From: Nannochloropsis salina CCMP1776
Taxonomy: Eukaryota; Sar; Eustigmatophyceae; Eustigmatales; Monodopsidaceae
Reading direction: 5' to 3'
Assembly: GCA_004565275.1 (NCBI GenBank)
Contig: SDOX01000121.1
Span: 463,800-527,799, forward strand
DNA: 64,000 bases
In this document: one piece after another, positions 1 through 11,077 of the stretch
Numbering within the stretch: the stretch's first letter is position 1
How the letters are laid out: every line of letters starts with the position of its first letter
Notes under the pieces: model-generated
Databases searched by the model: none
What the model saw: only the letters and a program-made list of their open reading frames with translations
Told to the model about the DNA's origin: nothing
Position numbers and translations under genes: made by a program

Positions 1-837
1 GATCCGGTCGTGCGGCGCCAGGACTGCCGTGTAGGCCTGGAAGTTGGCGGGCGACCCGGAGAGGGTCTGCACGTTCACGCCCCACCGAGCCGGGTCCAGA
101 TTGAAGGCGGCCAGGGCCCGCTGCTGGCACAGGGACTCAACCTTGTCGATGTTCTCGTTCCCGCCGTAGTAGCGGGCGCCAGGGTAGCCCTCCGAGTACT
201 TGTTGGACATGACGGAGCCGAGAGCGTCGAAGACGGACCTGGGGGGGACGAGGGAAAAGGACGGGAAGAAAGGAAGGGGAGCATTAAGCCCATGCGCGCA
301 TGTGGCCTGGGCCGGATGCTCGTCGTACTGACAGTCCTCTCCCGACCCCCCTTCGGCGCCTCCTCCCTCCTCCGCCGAGGACCCCGTCGCTCCTTACCTA
401 GACGTGAAATTCTCCGAGGCGATGAGGACCAGAGACTCCCGCTGTCGTACTTTCTCTTGCTCGATGATGGCATGCAAGTCTGGGTCTGTCGTCTTCAGGG
501 GTTCGTTCAGGGAGGTGGCCCAGGACTTGGTCTCCGAGGTGATGCTCCTGGAAGGGCGGGGGGGGGGTACGGGAGGCGCATGCACAGCTTGCTGAGATAC
601 TTTCTCCACTTCGAGTTGAGGACAACTGAACGGAAGCACGGTCTTCATCTCCCCACGTGGAAACAAGTGCTGACGGAAAACCCCCTAATTCCCGCGATAT
701 TGCTCTTGCAAAGTCACGCCACCGCCTACCCTCCTGTCGCCCCGGAAGATCTCTCACGGGTAGCCTCCTCACCTGAGCATGCGACGACCAAGCGCCAGTG
801 TGTTGCTTCCACGGCGGAGAAACATGGTTGCGAGCAT
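1..837 (-). CDS. SHMT: Serine hydroxymethyltransferase, mitochondrial, N-terminal part (runs off left edge)
   Basis: PLP enzyme that converts serine and tetrahydrofolate to glycine and 5,10-methylene-THF. Three exons read on the minus strand: 837-773, 547-398 and 238-1, joined at GT-AG sites in consistent phase; the 3' part lies outside the window. The spliced start [20 protein letters not shown] is rich in Arg, Leu and Ser and lacks acid residues, a typical mitochondrial presequence. It is followed by [19 protein letters not shown], the first family signature [10 protein letters not shown], and then [20 protein letters not shown] across the second intron. A second ATG at 825 could be an alternative start. 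The gene is head-to-head with the SthA-like gene, 379 nt between start codons. Family identity is certain; mitochondrial targeting is inferred from the leader. Confidence 0.95.
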
Positions 838-1216
838 CTCGAGGCAAGTTCGGCTACGAGGCCTCTGACCTGATGAGTGTGCGAGGTTAGTGTTGCGGGA
901 TGAGAAGGGGCCACGACAGAGGACGTGGTGACTTGAGGGTAGAGGAGCCAGACTGACGATCAGCGGACCTCGCGGTCACACGTGGAAACTTAAAGGACGT
1001 GAAGGAAAAGCAAAGCCCGGCAGTTGCGTGCAAGAATAGTGCAAGTACCTCCTCGGCAGCACTCTGCCATCTGACAGTCGAGTCCTCGCTCGCATCGCCC
1101 TCGAGCTCAGGATCGAGCTTGCCAACATCCTCAAGTCCGGGCTTGGGACAGGCAACCACGCCGTGAGCACGCTTTTTTGGCTAATTGTTCCTGCCACAAA
1201 TACACGTGCAGACGAC
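838..1216. promoter_or_regulatory. Shared spacer between divergent SHMT and SthA-like genes
   Basis: These 379 nt separate two head-to-head start codons and must carry both promoters and 5' UTRs. I see no clear TATA box. Open frames here are short and have no recognisable content. Confidence 0.5.
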
Positions 1217-3509
1217 ATGACCAGAAGGCATAGACCGCTACCCCGTGGCTTTTTCCTGGTCGCGTTACTCGCGGCACTGGCCCCTCTTCACTGCCACCTC
1301 CTGGTGAAAGCCTTTCAACGTCCTGCAGGAAATCCCTTCTTGCCTGTTTGGCCGGAAAAGATTACTAGCCAATCTGCCTCCCAAGCGCTAAACCCTCCAC
1401 TATCGCCTATCCTGTCTTCGATTCGTTGCTTGGTGCGATTGCAAGCCACGCCCGATCAAGTCAGATTGCCAGACCTATCCCAGACGGCCTTCCCCGAGAA
1501 GGAAGACGACACGCCCTACGATTTGATCGTACTGGGTTCGGGTCCTGCGGGGGAAACAGCGGGATGCAAAGCCGCGCAGCTCGGTCAGAAAGTCGCCATC
1601 ATTGAAATCAAGAAGGCATTCGGCGGGCCAACGGGCTTAACCTCGAAGGCAGTCCGAGAGGCGGCCAAGCGGATCCTGAAAACCGTCGATCAGGTGGGTG
1701 GTGACCGCATGAAACAGATTCGACGTCTCTGGAAGAAGCGTTTCCCGGCCCTAAAGTCGGAGGCGGAGGTGTACCAGGCTGCCGAAACGCGAGACCGGTT
1801 GGTCAAGAATGATTGCCATTTGTACATCGGCTCCGCCCTCCTCGTGAAGGACAGCTGGGATCCGGACAAGTAAGTGAGCCAGGTGGGGGGGAAGGCAACG
1901 ACTCTACGACGGGCGTGGATACAGGGGTTCCCAACGTCTGTCTTGCGAGCTCCCGCTCATTCCGCTTCCCACGGCCTCAGCGAGGACCACGTCACAGTCA
2001 GGGTGTGTCGTCCCACGGGCTGCGTCGAGCTCCGGTCGCGCTATTTGGTCATCGCCACGGGCTCGCGGCCATCTCGGCCCAAGGTAAGGCTCCGAGACAC
2101 AGTCCCGGGCAAGCAAGGAGAGATTCAGCCCCGGCAATGGCCCTCCCGGACGGTCCCGTCGCCTCACTTCCCCCTCTTCCCCCCCTCCTCTCCCGCGCCT
2201 GACCGACCAGGAACTCCGTCCCGGGGTCCCCATCCCCTACACCTCGAGGCTCGTGATCGACGCCACCCAGATCGCCAACCTGAAGGAGCTTCCGGACTCC
2301 CTGGCCGTCATCGGCGGGGGGGTCATCTCCGTCGAGTACGCCACTGTCTTCGCCGCCATGGGCCTTCCCACCTCCCTTCTCTGCCGCGAGGAGGCCTTTC
2401 TCCCCTTCCTACCCACGGAGCTCCAGACCGCCATCAAGGCGGACATGGCCCGCAACGGGATCGAGGTCATTCATAACCCGGTCAGTCGGTTCGAGGTGGG
2501 CGAGGACAAGATGGTGCGCTTTGAGTTCGAGGGGCTCCGGGGCGGGGAGGGCGGGCCAGTGGAGGAAGACGACGGGGGCCGGCGGCAGTTGGAGGTGGGC
2601 CTCGTCCTCTACAGCGGCGGGAGGGATGCGAACAGCGAGAAGATCGGGTGCGAGGAGGTGGGGGTGGAGGTGGGGAAGTACGGGCGGATCGTGGTGGACA
2701 AGGACTTCAGGACGGGGAATCCGCGCGTATTCGCCATCGGGGACGTGATCGGGCCCCCTGGACTGGCCTCCTTCGCGCAACAGTCGGCGCGAGTGGTGAC
2801 CGACTTGCTTTTTCGGGAGGAGCGGGAAGGGAGGGGGAGGACTGGGGGGGAGAAGGGGGAGGGCAAGCGGAGGGGCTTGATGGGCCAAGCCGAGGTGACG
2901 CTGGAGGACTGGGCGGGGGGGGACGATTTCTTCGCCGCCCCGGATGCGAATGCCGAAGAGGAGGAACAGAAAGAGAGGGAGAGGAGCCTTGCGCTCTTGA
3001 AGCGGATGGAGGCCCCCTTGACCCTCTGGACGGTCCCGGAGATAGCCAGCAGCGGGATGTCGACCGAGGAGGCCCTGGCACGAGGGGAGAGGCTGGCGGA
3101 GACGGAGGAGCAGGGCGGAGGTATCGTCTTCGGCTACGCATTCTTCAAGGACCTGGCACGAGGCCGTCTCTCAGGCGATTTGAACGGATTTTTGAAGATT
3201 ATCGCCAGGGCGGAGGGAGGCAGCGGGCAAAAGATGCGGCACACGATCATCGGCGTGCACATCGTGGGGGACGGAGCCAACGAGCTGATTCAGCTGGGGT
3301 CCATGCTCGTTCACTCCCACAGCACCTTGGAGGAGCTCAGCAACATGCCCTTCGCGGCCGTCACCTTGAGCTGCCTGTACCAGGTCGCCTCCGATGACGC
3401 CCTGTGTCGGAGCCCCTTCAGCAGCATGCGGAAGCCGGCGGATGTCGCGGTCGGAGTGGGAGAGAGGACGGACGCAGGGAGAGTGCGAACAGGGGCGGGA
3501 GCGGACTGA
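1217..3509 (+). CDS. Plastid-directed SthA-like pyridine nucleotide transhydrogenase / flavoprotein disulfide reductase family
   Basis: FAD/NAD(P) oxidoreductase most like soluble transhydrogenase (SthA/UdhA). Exons 1217-1869, 1981-2083 and 2211-3509 give 684 aa. The ATG at 1217 starts a signal peptide (GFFLVALLAALAPLHCHLL) ending VKAFQRP, a plausible heterokont plastid leader; an in-frame ATG at 1163 lies upstream. The FAD-binding motif is DLIVLGSGPAGETAG and the NAD-binding motif is AVIGGGVISVEYATVFAAMG. The third FAD motif is RVFAIGDVIGPPGLAS, and the C-terminal dimerisation domain contains HIVGDGANELIQLG. At the place where relatives carry the redox-active Cys pair it reads GGPTGLTSKAVREAAKRI, with no cysteine. 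An acidic insert of about 65 residues (around 2800-3010) sits before the dimerisation domain. NAD(P)H/NAD(P)+ hydride exchange is the inferred role; the substrate cannot be fixed from sequence. Confidence 0.85.
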
Positions 3510-3932
3510 GAAGGCCCTGCCGGGAGAGGCTCACGAGAAAGTGAGACATGCGGGGGGGAAGGGGTGCATGGCCCGACGCCCGTAACGCGAGAGAGAAAGT
3601 GACAATAGTTGAGATACGCATTCAGTAATTGAGGAAGCCCTCCTTCCTGTAATAGAGTTGGTTTGAAAGGGCAGTGATGGCACCTGAAGGTGGCTTGGGA
3701 AGCTTTAGACATTCTTTTAGGAACGACAAGGAAAAAGCATGATTGTGAATATGTTAAGATGCCGGATGATCTAATGCGATGGATGGAGAAGGAGTCTGTA
3801 GGGCTCGTTAGATTGGTGATTTACCATGTTCCTCTTAGACGAACAGAATGAGACCAAATGGAACAAATGATTTTCCTTTTTTGCATCAAGAGAGTGTGGC
3901 AATTCTTATTTCTTTCCCTTATCAGGTCATCT
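3510..3932. other. Spacer between convergent genes
   Basis: 423 nt between two convergent stop codons, presumably both 3' UTRs. It is increasingly AT-rich rightwards. No coding signal seen. Confidence 0.6.
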
Positions 3933-4638
3933 TTACGACTCCTCTTTGGTTAAAGCTTGCAGTTCGCTTTTAACCTGAGCATGGACGGTGTAATGGCGGT
4001 GTTGCATGTGCAGGTCAGCATTTCTTCTAGTCAAGAGTCTCCTACTCATGCTCGTACCTTTTCAAATACCGCCAGGAATTCCTCCTGCTTAGTTGCCACG
4101 ATACCAGCTAGAACTGCGTCTTGATCCGTCAGCCACAGCAAAAATTTCGAAAAATCGTTCATATCGACAGCCTTTGCGGAGTCACAGATAGAAATCTGAG
4201 TGTCGGAGAACAAATTTCCCCCCCAAATTTTCTACTTTACGCACCTTTTCCCAGTGCGGAAAATTGAGCCAGTCATAGCTAGAAAGGTCCAAAGCAAATA
4301 AAATCTTTTCCTGTTGACTTAAGGCTGCCATATTTCTCTCAGAGGTCAAAACTTTTGCTTTCACTTCCCGCTTTTGATGCATAGGCATGGGCCGAGTGTA
4401 AAAATTCTGGACGATGAATAAAGACTCTTTTAAAGGAATTAAAAACGGATTTTCGTATCAATGAAAGTAACGAAATAAGGAAAAAATGAATTATTGCCTC
4501 AGTTGCCCTTACATCGTCCATTTTCTGGCCTCCTGACCGGCGTTTGACCAAAGCCCTGATTTTGACCTCCCCCCACCGCATCGCCGCCTCTCGTCGCGCG
4601 TTGTCACAGGCCGACGTATCCAGTGGGGCCGCGTGCAT
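3933..4638 (-). CDS. Small four-exon protein of unknown function (147 aa)
   Basis: Not recognised. Four short minus-strand exons, 4638-4513, 4406-4245, 4171-4058 and 3974-3933, all join in phase 0 at good GT-AG sites (GTAAGG, GTGCGT, GTACGA donors) and end at TAA. Such agreement across three introns is unlikely by chance. The product starts MHAAPLDTSACDNARREAAM, is lysine-rich (ALVKRRSGGQKMDD), then has an amphipathic helical stretch MAALSQQEKILFALDLSSYD. The last two exons give DMNDFSKFLLWLTDQDA, KQEEFLAVFEK and VKSELQALTKEES, probably helical and perhaps coiled-coil. There is no signal peptide or membrane segment. It is tail-to-tail with the SthA-like gene. Introns are 106, 73 and 83 nt. 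An upstream exon is not excluded. Confidence 0.7.
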
Positions 4639-5102
4639 TAAGTGGATGGAGACGACTAGAAGGTGTGGCCATGAATTGTGATCTTCCGGTGCGTGGGCGA
4701 GCTGTTAGGGGGAATAAACACGACTTGTGCGGTGGACCTGCATTTGATCATCGTTCGTGACATTTTTCATCAAAAGTCAACGGGTGGATAGGCCATTTTC
4801 TTGTAGGAGAACCTGTACATTCCTGGCAGAGTATCGATCCTTACGCCTGGACATGTTTGCAAATGTCATGAAAAAGGATGAGACATGCATTTAATCGAAA
4901 TTTTGTACTATTTGGTTCTCTTTTTTTGAGTATTCCTGCTGCAAACCACCTTGCGACTCAAACCAAGCCGCTTTGTTTCCTCCACATCTATATGCATTCA
5001 CAGGTCTCGAGGGAGAAATGATCAACGGTCTCTCATTTCGGTGTTCTCGCTGAGAAAACAAGGCAGGTGTGTTAGGTCAGGCAGGCAGGATAGCCGTCAA
5101 GC
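4639..5102. promoter_or_regulatory. Divergent spacer before the deubiquitinase gene
   Basis: 464 AT-richer nt between the start of the minus-strand small gene and the deubiquitinase ATG. It probably holds both promoters. No other feature seen. Confidence 0.4.
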
Positions 5103-8100
5103 ATGAAGCATCGAGGTCAACAGGGCGGTTCGAAAGGTGGTAGGGGAACGGGGGATGTGCAGAGTTTCAAAAGGTTGCTCCAAGGTCCCGGAAATGACGG
5201 CGCCCACAACGGTCAAGCGTGGGATACCGGCAAGCCACGGCGGAGAATCAAATTTCATAAGGCCCGCAAAGTCGAGAACGGCTTCGTTTCTTTGTCAACT
5301 GGCACGACCAAAGGCCCGTGCCCTGCGTCGGGCTGCTTGGGAGGCGTCGTTGCCGGCCCCCTGACAGGAAAGAAGGCCCGAGAGCGTTTCAGTGAGGGCA
5401 TGGACAAGGATGCTGCAGCGCCTGGCTTGCCAACGCCGGAGAAAGGCATCTTCCCGGAATCAAAGATTCATCCCCTGATGACCTGGATCCGCGTGGAGCG
5501 GGTGGGTCCGGGCCTCTACAACCTGGGGAACACTTGCTTTCTGAACGCCACCTTACAGTGCTTGGCGTACCTGCCCCCGCTCGCGCAGTACTTTCTGAGC
5601 AAGAAGGAGGAGGAAAGCGTGCCGTCCGTGCTCTCCCCTGGGGCCGGGCAGGGACATCGCGGAGGGGGACAGGCCCGCGGGGGCTGGCTGGGCCTTGTGC
5701 GGGACTTGATCGCCAACATGCACACGGGCCCAGGGGCCGGAGGCGGGGACCGGGGCGACGGCCTGGCCCGGCGGGAGGGCGGCCGGAGCCCGATCTCGCC
5801 CAAGGCGATCGTCGGGAACCTGAAGGCCCTGAACCGGCATTTCCGGGTCGGTCGGCAGGAAGACGCGCACGAGTTCCTCCGTCACCTGCTGGACGCGCTC
5901 CAGAACGGCTGCCTCCAAGCCGCCAGGGTCAAGAGCAACGCCCCGGGCCGGCTGGCGGAGACCACCTTCGTGCACCGGATCTTCGGGGGCTACCTGCGCT
6001 CTCAGGTCCGGTGCACCCAGTGCGGGCATTGCAGCAATACCTACGACAATTTCCTGGACCTGTCGTTGGAGATCCACGGGAAGGTGGGTCGGCTCGAGGA
6101 GGCGCTCGCCCGCTTTACGGCAGTGGAGACCTTGGACCGAGCAAACCGATGGAAGTGCCCGGCCTGCAGCCAGCTCGTCTGCGCCCAGAAGCGGCTCAGC
6201 TTCCACACCGCCCCCAACGTGTGCACGGTGCAGCTCAAGCGCTTCATGTTCGGGTCTCGCAGCAGCAAGCTGAGCAAGAACGTGGCCTACCCAGAGAGCC
6301 TGCGCCTGAGCCTGTCCGGGCCCGAGGGCTCGGCCCGCTACCGGCTGGCGGGGGTCCTCGTCCACGCCGGCGCCTCCGTGAACATGGGCCACTACTACTC
6401 CCTGGTCAAGGCGGCCAACGGCTGTTGGTACGAGATGGACGACGCCCAGGTCCGGCAGGTGGGCCTGCCCACGGTCTTGCGCCAGCACGCCTATCTCCTC
6501 TTCTACGTGAAGGTGGGGCCCTCGCCGCCTCCCGCGCTGGACAGGCGGGGTCGGGACGAGGAGGAAAAGGAGGGCGAGAAACGGCTGGCGAAAACCTCCC
6601 CAGGACCGGGCACGGCGACGACCAGCAGCGGCAGCGGTCAAGGCCAGCGCGCGGCCACGCCGGGCTGGAGCGAGGTGTTGGGGAAATTGCGCGAAGAGGA
6701 CGCGGGCAACGAGGACCACACGGAGGGGCTGGAGGGGGGAGAGGGCGCAGACACGGCTTGGGCACAGCCCGAAGGCTTGGCACTCTTCATGGCGCGGGCG
6801 AAGAGGGAGGCGGGGGAGGGGGGAGGGCCGGAGGGAGGGCAGGGCAATGGGCGGAATGGCGGGTCTGACAGGGAAGAAGACGTGGGAGTACTGCAACTAC
6901 CCGCGCCGACCAATGCAGCCCCTGACCGGGAGGAAGGGAGTGCCCCGCACACGGCGACCGGTCCTGCTCACTCCTTGGCGCCGCCACACTCCACTCCCGA
7001 GGACCACCCCGTGGTGAGCGCGGAGGGCCGTCCCCCTCCTTCCACCCCCCCTTCCGCCTCCTCCACCTCCTCTTCCTCCACCGGCACCTCGGCGTTCCTT
7101 CCTGCCCTGGACGTGGGCCCCGTTGTCATGAGCTACTCGTACGCGGGCAAGTTCTTTCTCACCCGCTTCTCTCGGCGACGATGGCACCGGACCTTTTCCC
7201 CCTGGCGCAGGCACCGACCCGGAGAAGAGGAGGAGGGGCGGGTGGAGGGATTGAGTCTGGAGGGGGCGATGAAGAAGGCAGGAGGGACGCGGAGGAGCAG
7301 GAGGCTGGCGGGGATGAGACAGGGGGGAAAGGCCGAGGAGGAGGGTGGGGGGATGGGGGAGGAGGAGAGGGGTGGGGGCAGGGGTTCTTCAACTGGTGTC
7401 GTGGATGGAATGCTTGAGAGGAAAGGCGAAGATGCGGGCGATTCTGAGCTCGTGGCCTCTACGGCCGCGCTCTCCGAGGCCTCCGGTCTCCCCCCGGCCT
7501 TGTCCTCGTCCTCCCTGCCCGTCGAGGGAAAGGAGAAGAGGTGGTCGAGGGAGGCAGGCTTGAGGGTCCTTCGCCGGGAGGAGGAGGGCGTGGTGCTGGT
7601 GCCGCGGGGCGTTAGGACAGGCGAGAAAGGAGGGAGGAGGGCGCTTGACGTCAGGGCTTTGGAGGCATTGAGGGACGCGCCCCTGGGGGCTATGGGTACG
7701 TGGGATGGCTGGAGAAGGGTGCTTTGTGACGGGATACCGCCACGTTTTCTTACGCCACTCGTATTGGGATCTGTCAGATTCACGCTTTATCGTGCGCTCA
7801 TTCTCACACGCTTCTTCTGCATACTCTGCGGACAGTGGGGCAGTGGGAGGATGTGGAGTCCCACGAGCAAGGGGGGGCAGGAGAGGTTGCTTACGCTCAG
7901 GCAGCCCGCGACAGGGTTTTGGCGCAGGCGGAACGTACGGAAAGAGACGAGAAGGAGAAAAGAAAGCTTAGCGAATTCGCTGCCGCTGCCATTGCGGGAC
8001 GGAAGAAGAGAGTTCGGGGTGCTCGCGACGTCTCGAATGGGGATGAGGACGAGAGGGGGGGCAAACCCAACCCTTTCGACCTGCGCCAGCAAGAGCTACA

Positions 8101-8212
8101 GAAGCAGCCCAGACAGCTAAATTCCTTACGAGGAAAAGGTGTTGGCATGAATGGACGCCATGTTTACAGCCGTGTGCGGGGGAAGCCAGCACAAATGGGA
8201 AACAAAAAGTAA
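5103..8212 (+). CDS. Ubiquitin carboxyl-terminal hydrolase, USP (C19) family, USP36/42-like
   Basis: Cysteine protease that removes ubiquitin from proteins. Exons 5103-7695 and 7836-8212 (phase 1 intron of 140 nt) give 989 aa. The USP domain covers roughly residues 130-470. The Cys box is GLYNLGNTCFLNATLQCL (Cys near 145), the QEDAHEFLRHLLDAL box follows, and two CxxC pairs (CTQCGH and CPACSQLVC) form the zinc-stabilised fingers. The His box is VNMGHYYSLVKA (His near 429), with YEMDDAQV and HAYLLFYV after it. The remaining half is low-complexity, Glu/Gly/Ser-rich and probably disordered. The C-terminal exon is basic and helical (RERTERDEKEKRKLSEF-like and NPFDLRQQELQKQPRQ), recalling the basic tail of nucleolar USP36. 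Continuing past 7695 without splicing keeps a frame open to 8120, but the spliced version gives a more protein-like end. Nucleolar location is inference. Confidence 0.92.
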
Positions 8213-8670
8213 AAAAATCGTCTGAGACTTCAACATTAGTTCTTGCAAATTGCCCGCACCTCCACAAGGTCCCAGCTTCGTACATTTTTCACGGCCTTTT
8301 TATAACATTTTTTTGATTCAACACACGTTATTGAGCCTCTCTGTATCGGCACATACTTTTCGGGACGTGAAGTCGAAGGCGTTCAGCGTGACATACGTCG
8401 CACAAGGGGAGCGAGGTTTGGAGGCCGTGGAGCTAGGAAGGTTTCCCGCGCCTCACCCGAGCATGTAAGATCTTGCCTAACACTACGACTCCCTTTCCCC
8501 CTGCCTTTCGCTACATCAAGAATCACACCGAAAGCACCTGGCAAGGTCACAGGACAAATATGGCTTTGTGAGCGTCCCGTCGGGAAGCAGTACCTGAAAT
8601 TGCACGCCTCCAACTCGCATCCCGTGCCCTGGCTCGATTCCTCTAGCTCTCCTCCAAATCCATCACACGC
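8213..8670. other. Spacer between tandem genes
   Basis: 458 nt between the deubiquitinase stop and the next start. It holds a 3' UTR and a promoter on the same strand. No ORF with recognisable content. Confidence 0.5.
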
Positions 8671-11077
8671 ATGGCAGCAGACGGCGCTGAGGCTGCCACC
8701 ATCACATTGCGGAGCTTACCAGGGCGTGAGCGTACTTCCTTGATCCCCTCTCCGACGCGCAAACGCAAAGGAACTCACTCCTCGACACGAGTGCCGTACA
8801 CGGGCACCGCTTCTTTCCCCTCCTCCTCCTCCCCCTCCTCCCCCTCCCTCCTCCCCCTCCACGGCTGTGGCCGCTTCCTTCTCATCCTCATCTTCGCAAG
8901 GCAGTGATCAGAGCGTTATAAGTAGTAGCCGGAGCGCCAGCGGAAGCTGCACCAGCTGCAGCAGTGGCAGTGGAGGGGAGGAGGAGGAAGAGCACCAGGG
9001 CGATGCTTCCTTCCCGCCCCACCACGAAACAAGAGCAGGGCCTACGGTGCCAAGGGCGACTCAGCCAAACGCTTGCTTCCTGTCAGGCACATCGCGGTCG
9101 CGGAAAAGTACGTCGGTGCCGATGGAAGCGCCAACGCAAGGAAGGGCGAGGGTAGAGGTGAAGGAGGAGCATCGCAACGGTTCCCCGGACGGGGAGGCAA
9201 GAGATAATGGGGGTGTTCGCGTCAGATCTATTCGTCGTAGCCAGACAAGAAGCATGCTAGAAGGTACGGGGGAGGTGCTGGTCAAGGACGGTAACAACGG
9301 GCGGGGCGAGGGGGGAGGGGACGGAGGAGGGAGGGCTCCGGAAGGGGGGGAAGCGGGCGACGGTCTCCCGAGCATCCCCGCCCCCGCCAAGGCCCCGCGA
9401 GAAGGGGCCATGTACCAGGTGGAGGAGCGGGAAATTTCACCAGTGTGTCCCTGGGCGACGCTGGCGCCTGCTGACGTGGCCGCTGTGGCCAAGGCGGGCT
9501 TGGTCTGGAGTCCCGAGGATGTGGACCAGGGGCAGGCGAGGGCCCTTGCCTCCGCTTTGGCCGCGTTGCGCGACAGGGACGGGCGCTTGGAGGCAAACGA
9601 TAGGCAGGGTGATGGCGTCGGGAAGGGGAAGGCGAAGGCGGAGGAGAGCGGGCTGAGAGGGGAGGCCATGGAGGTGGGGTGGATGGTGTTGCGGGCGACG
9701 GGGAACGTGTTCAGGGCGGTGGAGACCGCTGTGGATGCGAGTAGGCGCATGGCATGGAGCCAGGAAGAAGAGGCGGTGTTCGTGGAGGGCATGAACGAGT
9801 ACGACAAAAATTTTGTCCAGATCAAGGTGGGAAGGGGGGGAAAGCGACCGCGGGTGTCCGCTACTCGGGCGGCGAGCATGAGTACGCGGGGGAGGAGGTC
9901 CCAGTGCCTCCGCCCAAGCTCATCATTTCCATTCTCTCTCCCTCTCTCCCTGCCTTCCTCAGGCCCTTCTTCCGAAGCGCAGCGTCCAGGACGTGGTGGC
10001 GCACTTCTACGAGTGGAAGCAGCGGGCGGACTACCGGGCTTGGAAAGCAGACCGGCCCCTCCAGTACCTGGAGCACGCCATTCCTGACTACCACGCGGAC
10101 GTCTGCGACGTACGAATAAATCCCTCCTGCCTGACCCACGGCCCTTCCCATGAGCCCTCATTTGTTCCTTTGCCCTCCCTGGGCCCCGCCCTCCCTCCCC
10201 TGTGCGCCTGTCGCTTCTCCGTCCCCACCCTTCGTGGCCCCTTACGATACCTGCTCAGCCTCGGTCCCTCGCACCCCTCCCAATCCAGATGTGCGAGCGG
10301 CCGGGCGATTTACTGTGCTGCGATACATGCAATTTGGCCTTCCATATGAAGTGTCTGGGCTTCAGGGACGAGGACGTGCCGGAGGACTTCAGGTAAGCAT
10401 GGGTGAAAGGGAGGAAGGGAGGGCAGGAAAAGGAAGGGAGGGAGGGAGGGATCAGGTCCTTTGGAGAAGTCGACAGGCCGCACATGAGCTAACGTGATGT
10501 TCTTCACCCAGGTTTTCCTCTTCCCATTGTTCCGACGCCCCTATTCCCCCCCCCCCCCTATCCTCCTTCCTTGCAGTTGTTCGCAGTGTCAAGCGCAATA
10601 CCTGACAACCTCGGAGAGAGAGAGAGCCAAGCGGTGGGTGGAGAGTAAAGTGCGAAAGGTGCAGACTCTGAGGGAGAAAGAGATGCAGCGGCTGTCGGGC
10701 GCCCCAGCCGGATACATTGGCCGGCGACGTACAAAAGGTACGCGGGAGGGAGGCAGGGAGGGAGGAAGGAGGGGAGGACAGAAGAGGGGAGAAAGTAGTT
10801 CAAAATTGGGCACGCATTCGAGAAAGCCTGGTCCTCCCTCACTCCGCGATCTCCGGGGCCTCTATCTCACACAGCGAGCCAGAGTGAACGGGGCCAGAAG
10901 CGCAAGCGTGAGGACTGTACTACCCAGACTTTCCCGTCAGCCGCCGGCACGAGCCCTAGCGCTAGCGTCCTCCCCCCCTCCTCGGCAACCGCATTGCCTG
11001 CCGCTGCTATTCCCCTCCTTCCACCCTCCGCGTGCCTCCTGTCCTCCTCCCCGCAACCTCCTCGTTCCCTTTGTTAA
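8671..11077 (+). CDS. ELM2-like, SANT and PHD-finger chromatin protein
   Basis: Probable histone-reading subunit of a nuclear corepressor or deacetylase-type complex. Six exons, 8671-8725, 8901-9826, 9963-10109, 10289-10392, 10577-10737 and 10875-11077, all splice in phase and give 531 aa. After a Ser-rich N terminus, YQVEEREISPVCPWATL begins an ELM2-like stretch. A SANT domain follows, WSQEEEAVFVEGMNEYDKNF joined across an intron to ALLPKRSVQDVVAHFYEWK. Next is a C4HC3 PHD finger assembled from three exons: CDMC, LLCCDTCNLAFHMKC and CSQC. A helix and a basic KRKRE patch, a possible nuclear signal, lie near the end, followed by a Pro/Ser tail. The first exon-exon join (8725/8901) is the least certain. 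ELM2-SANT pairs are typical of MTA, MIER and CoREST proteins; fusion with a C-terminal PHD is less usual. Confidence 0.85.

Noticed and set aside
5534-6896. Open frames of about 445 codons on both strands inside the deubiquitinase gene
   Set aside because: Low-complexity Arg/Gly/Pro/Ala products are expected from GC-rich third positions. The USP frame holds the catalytic boxes.
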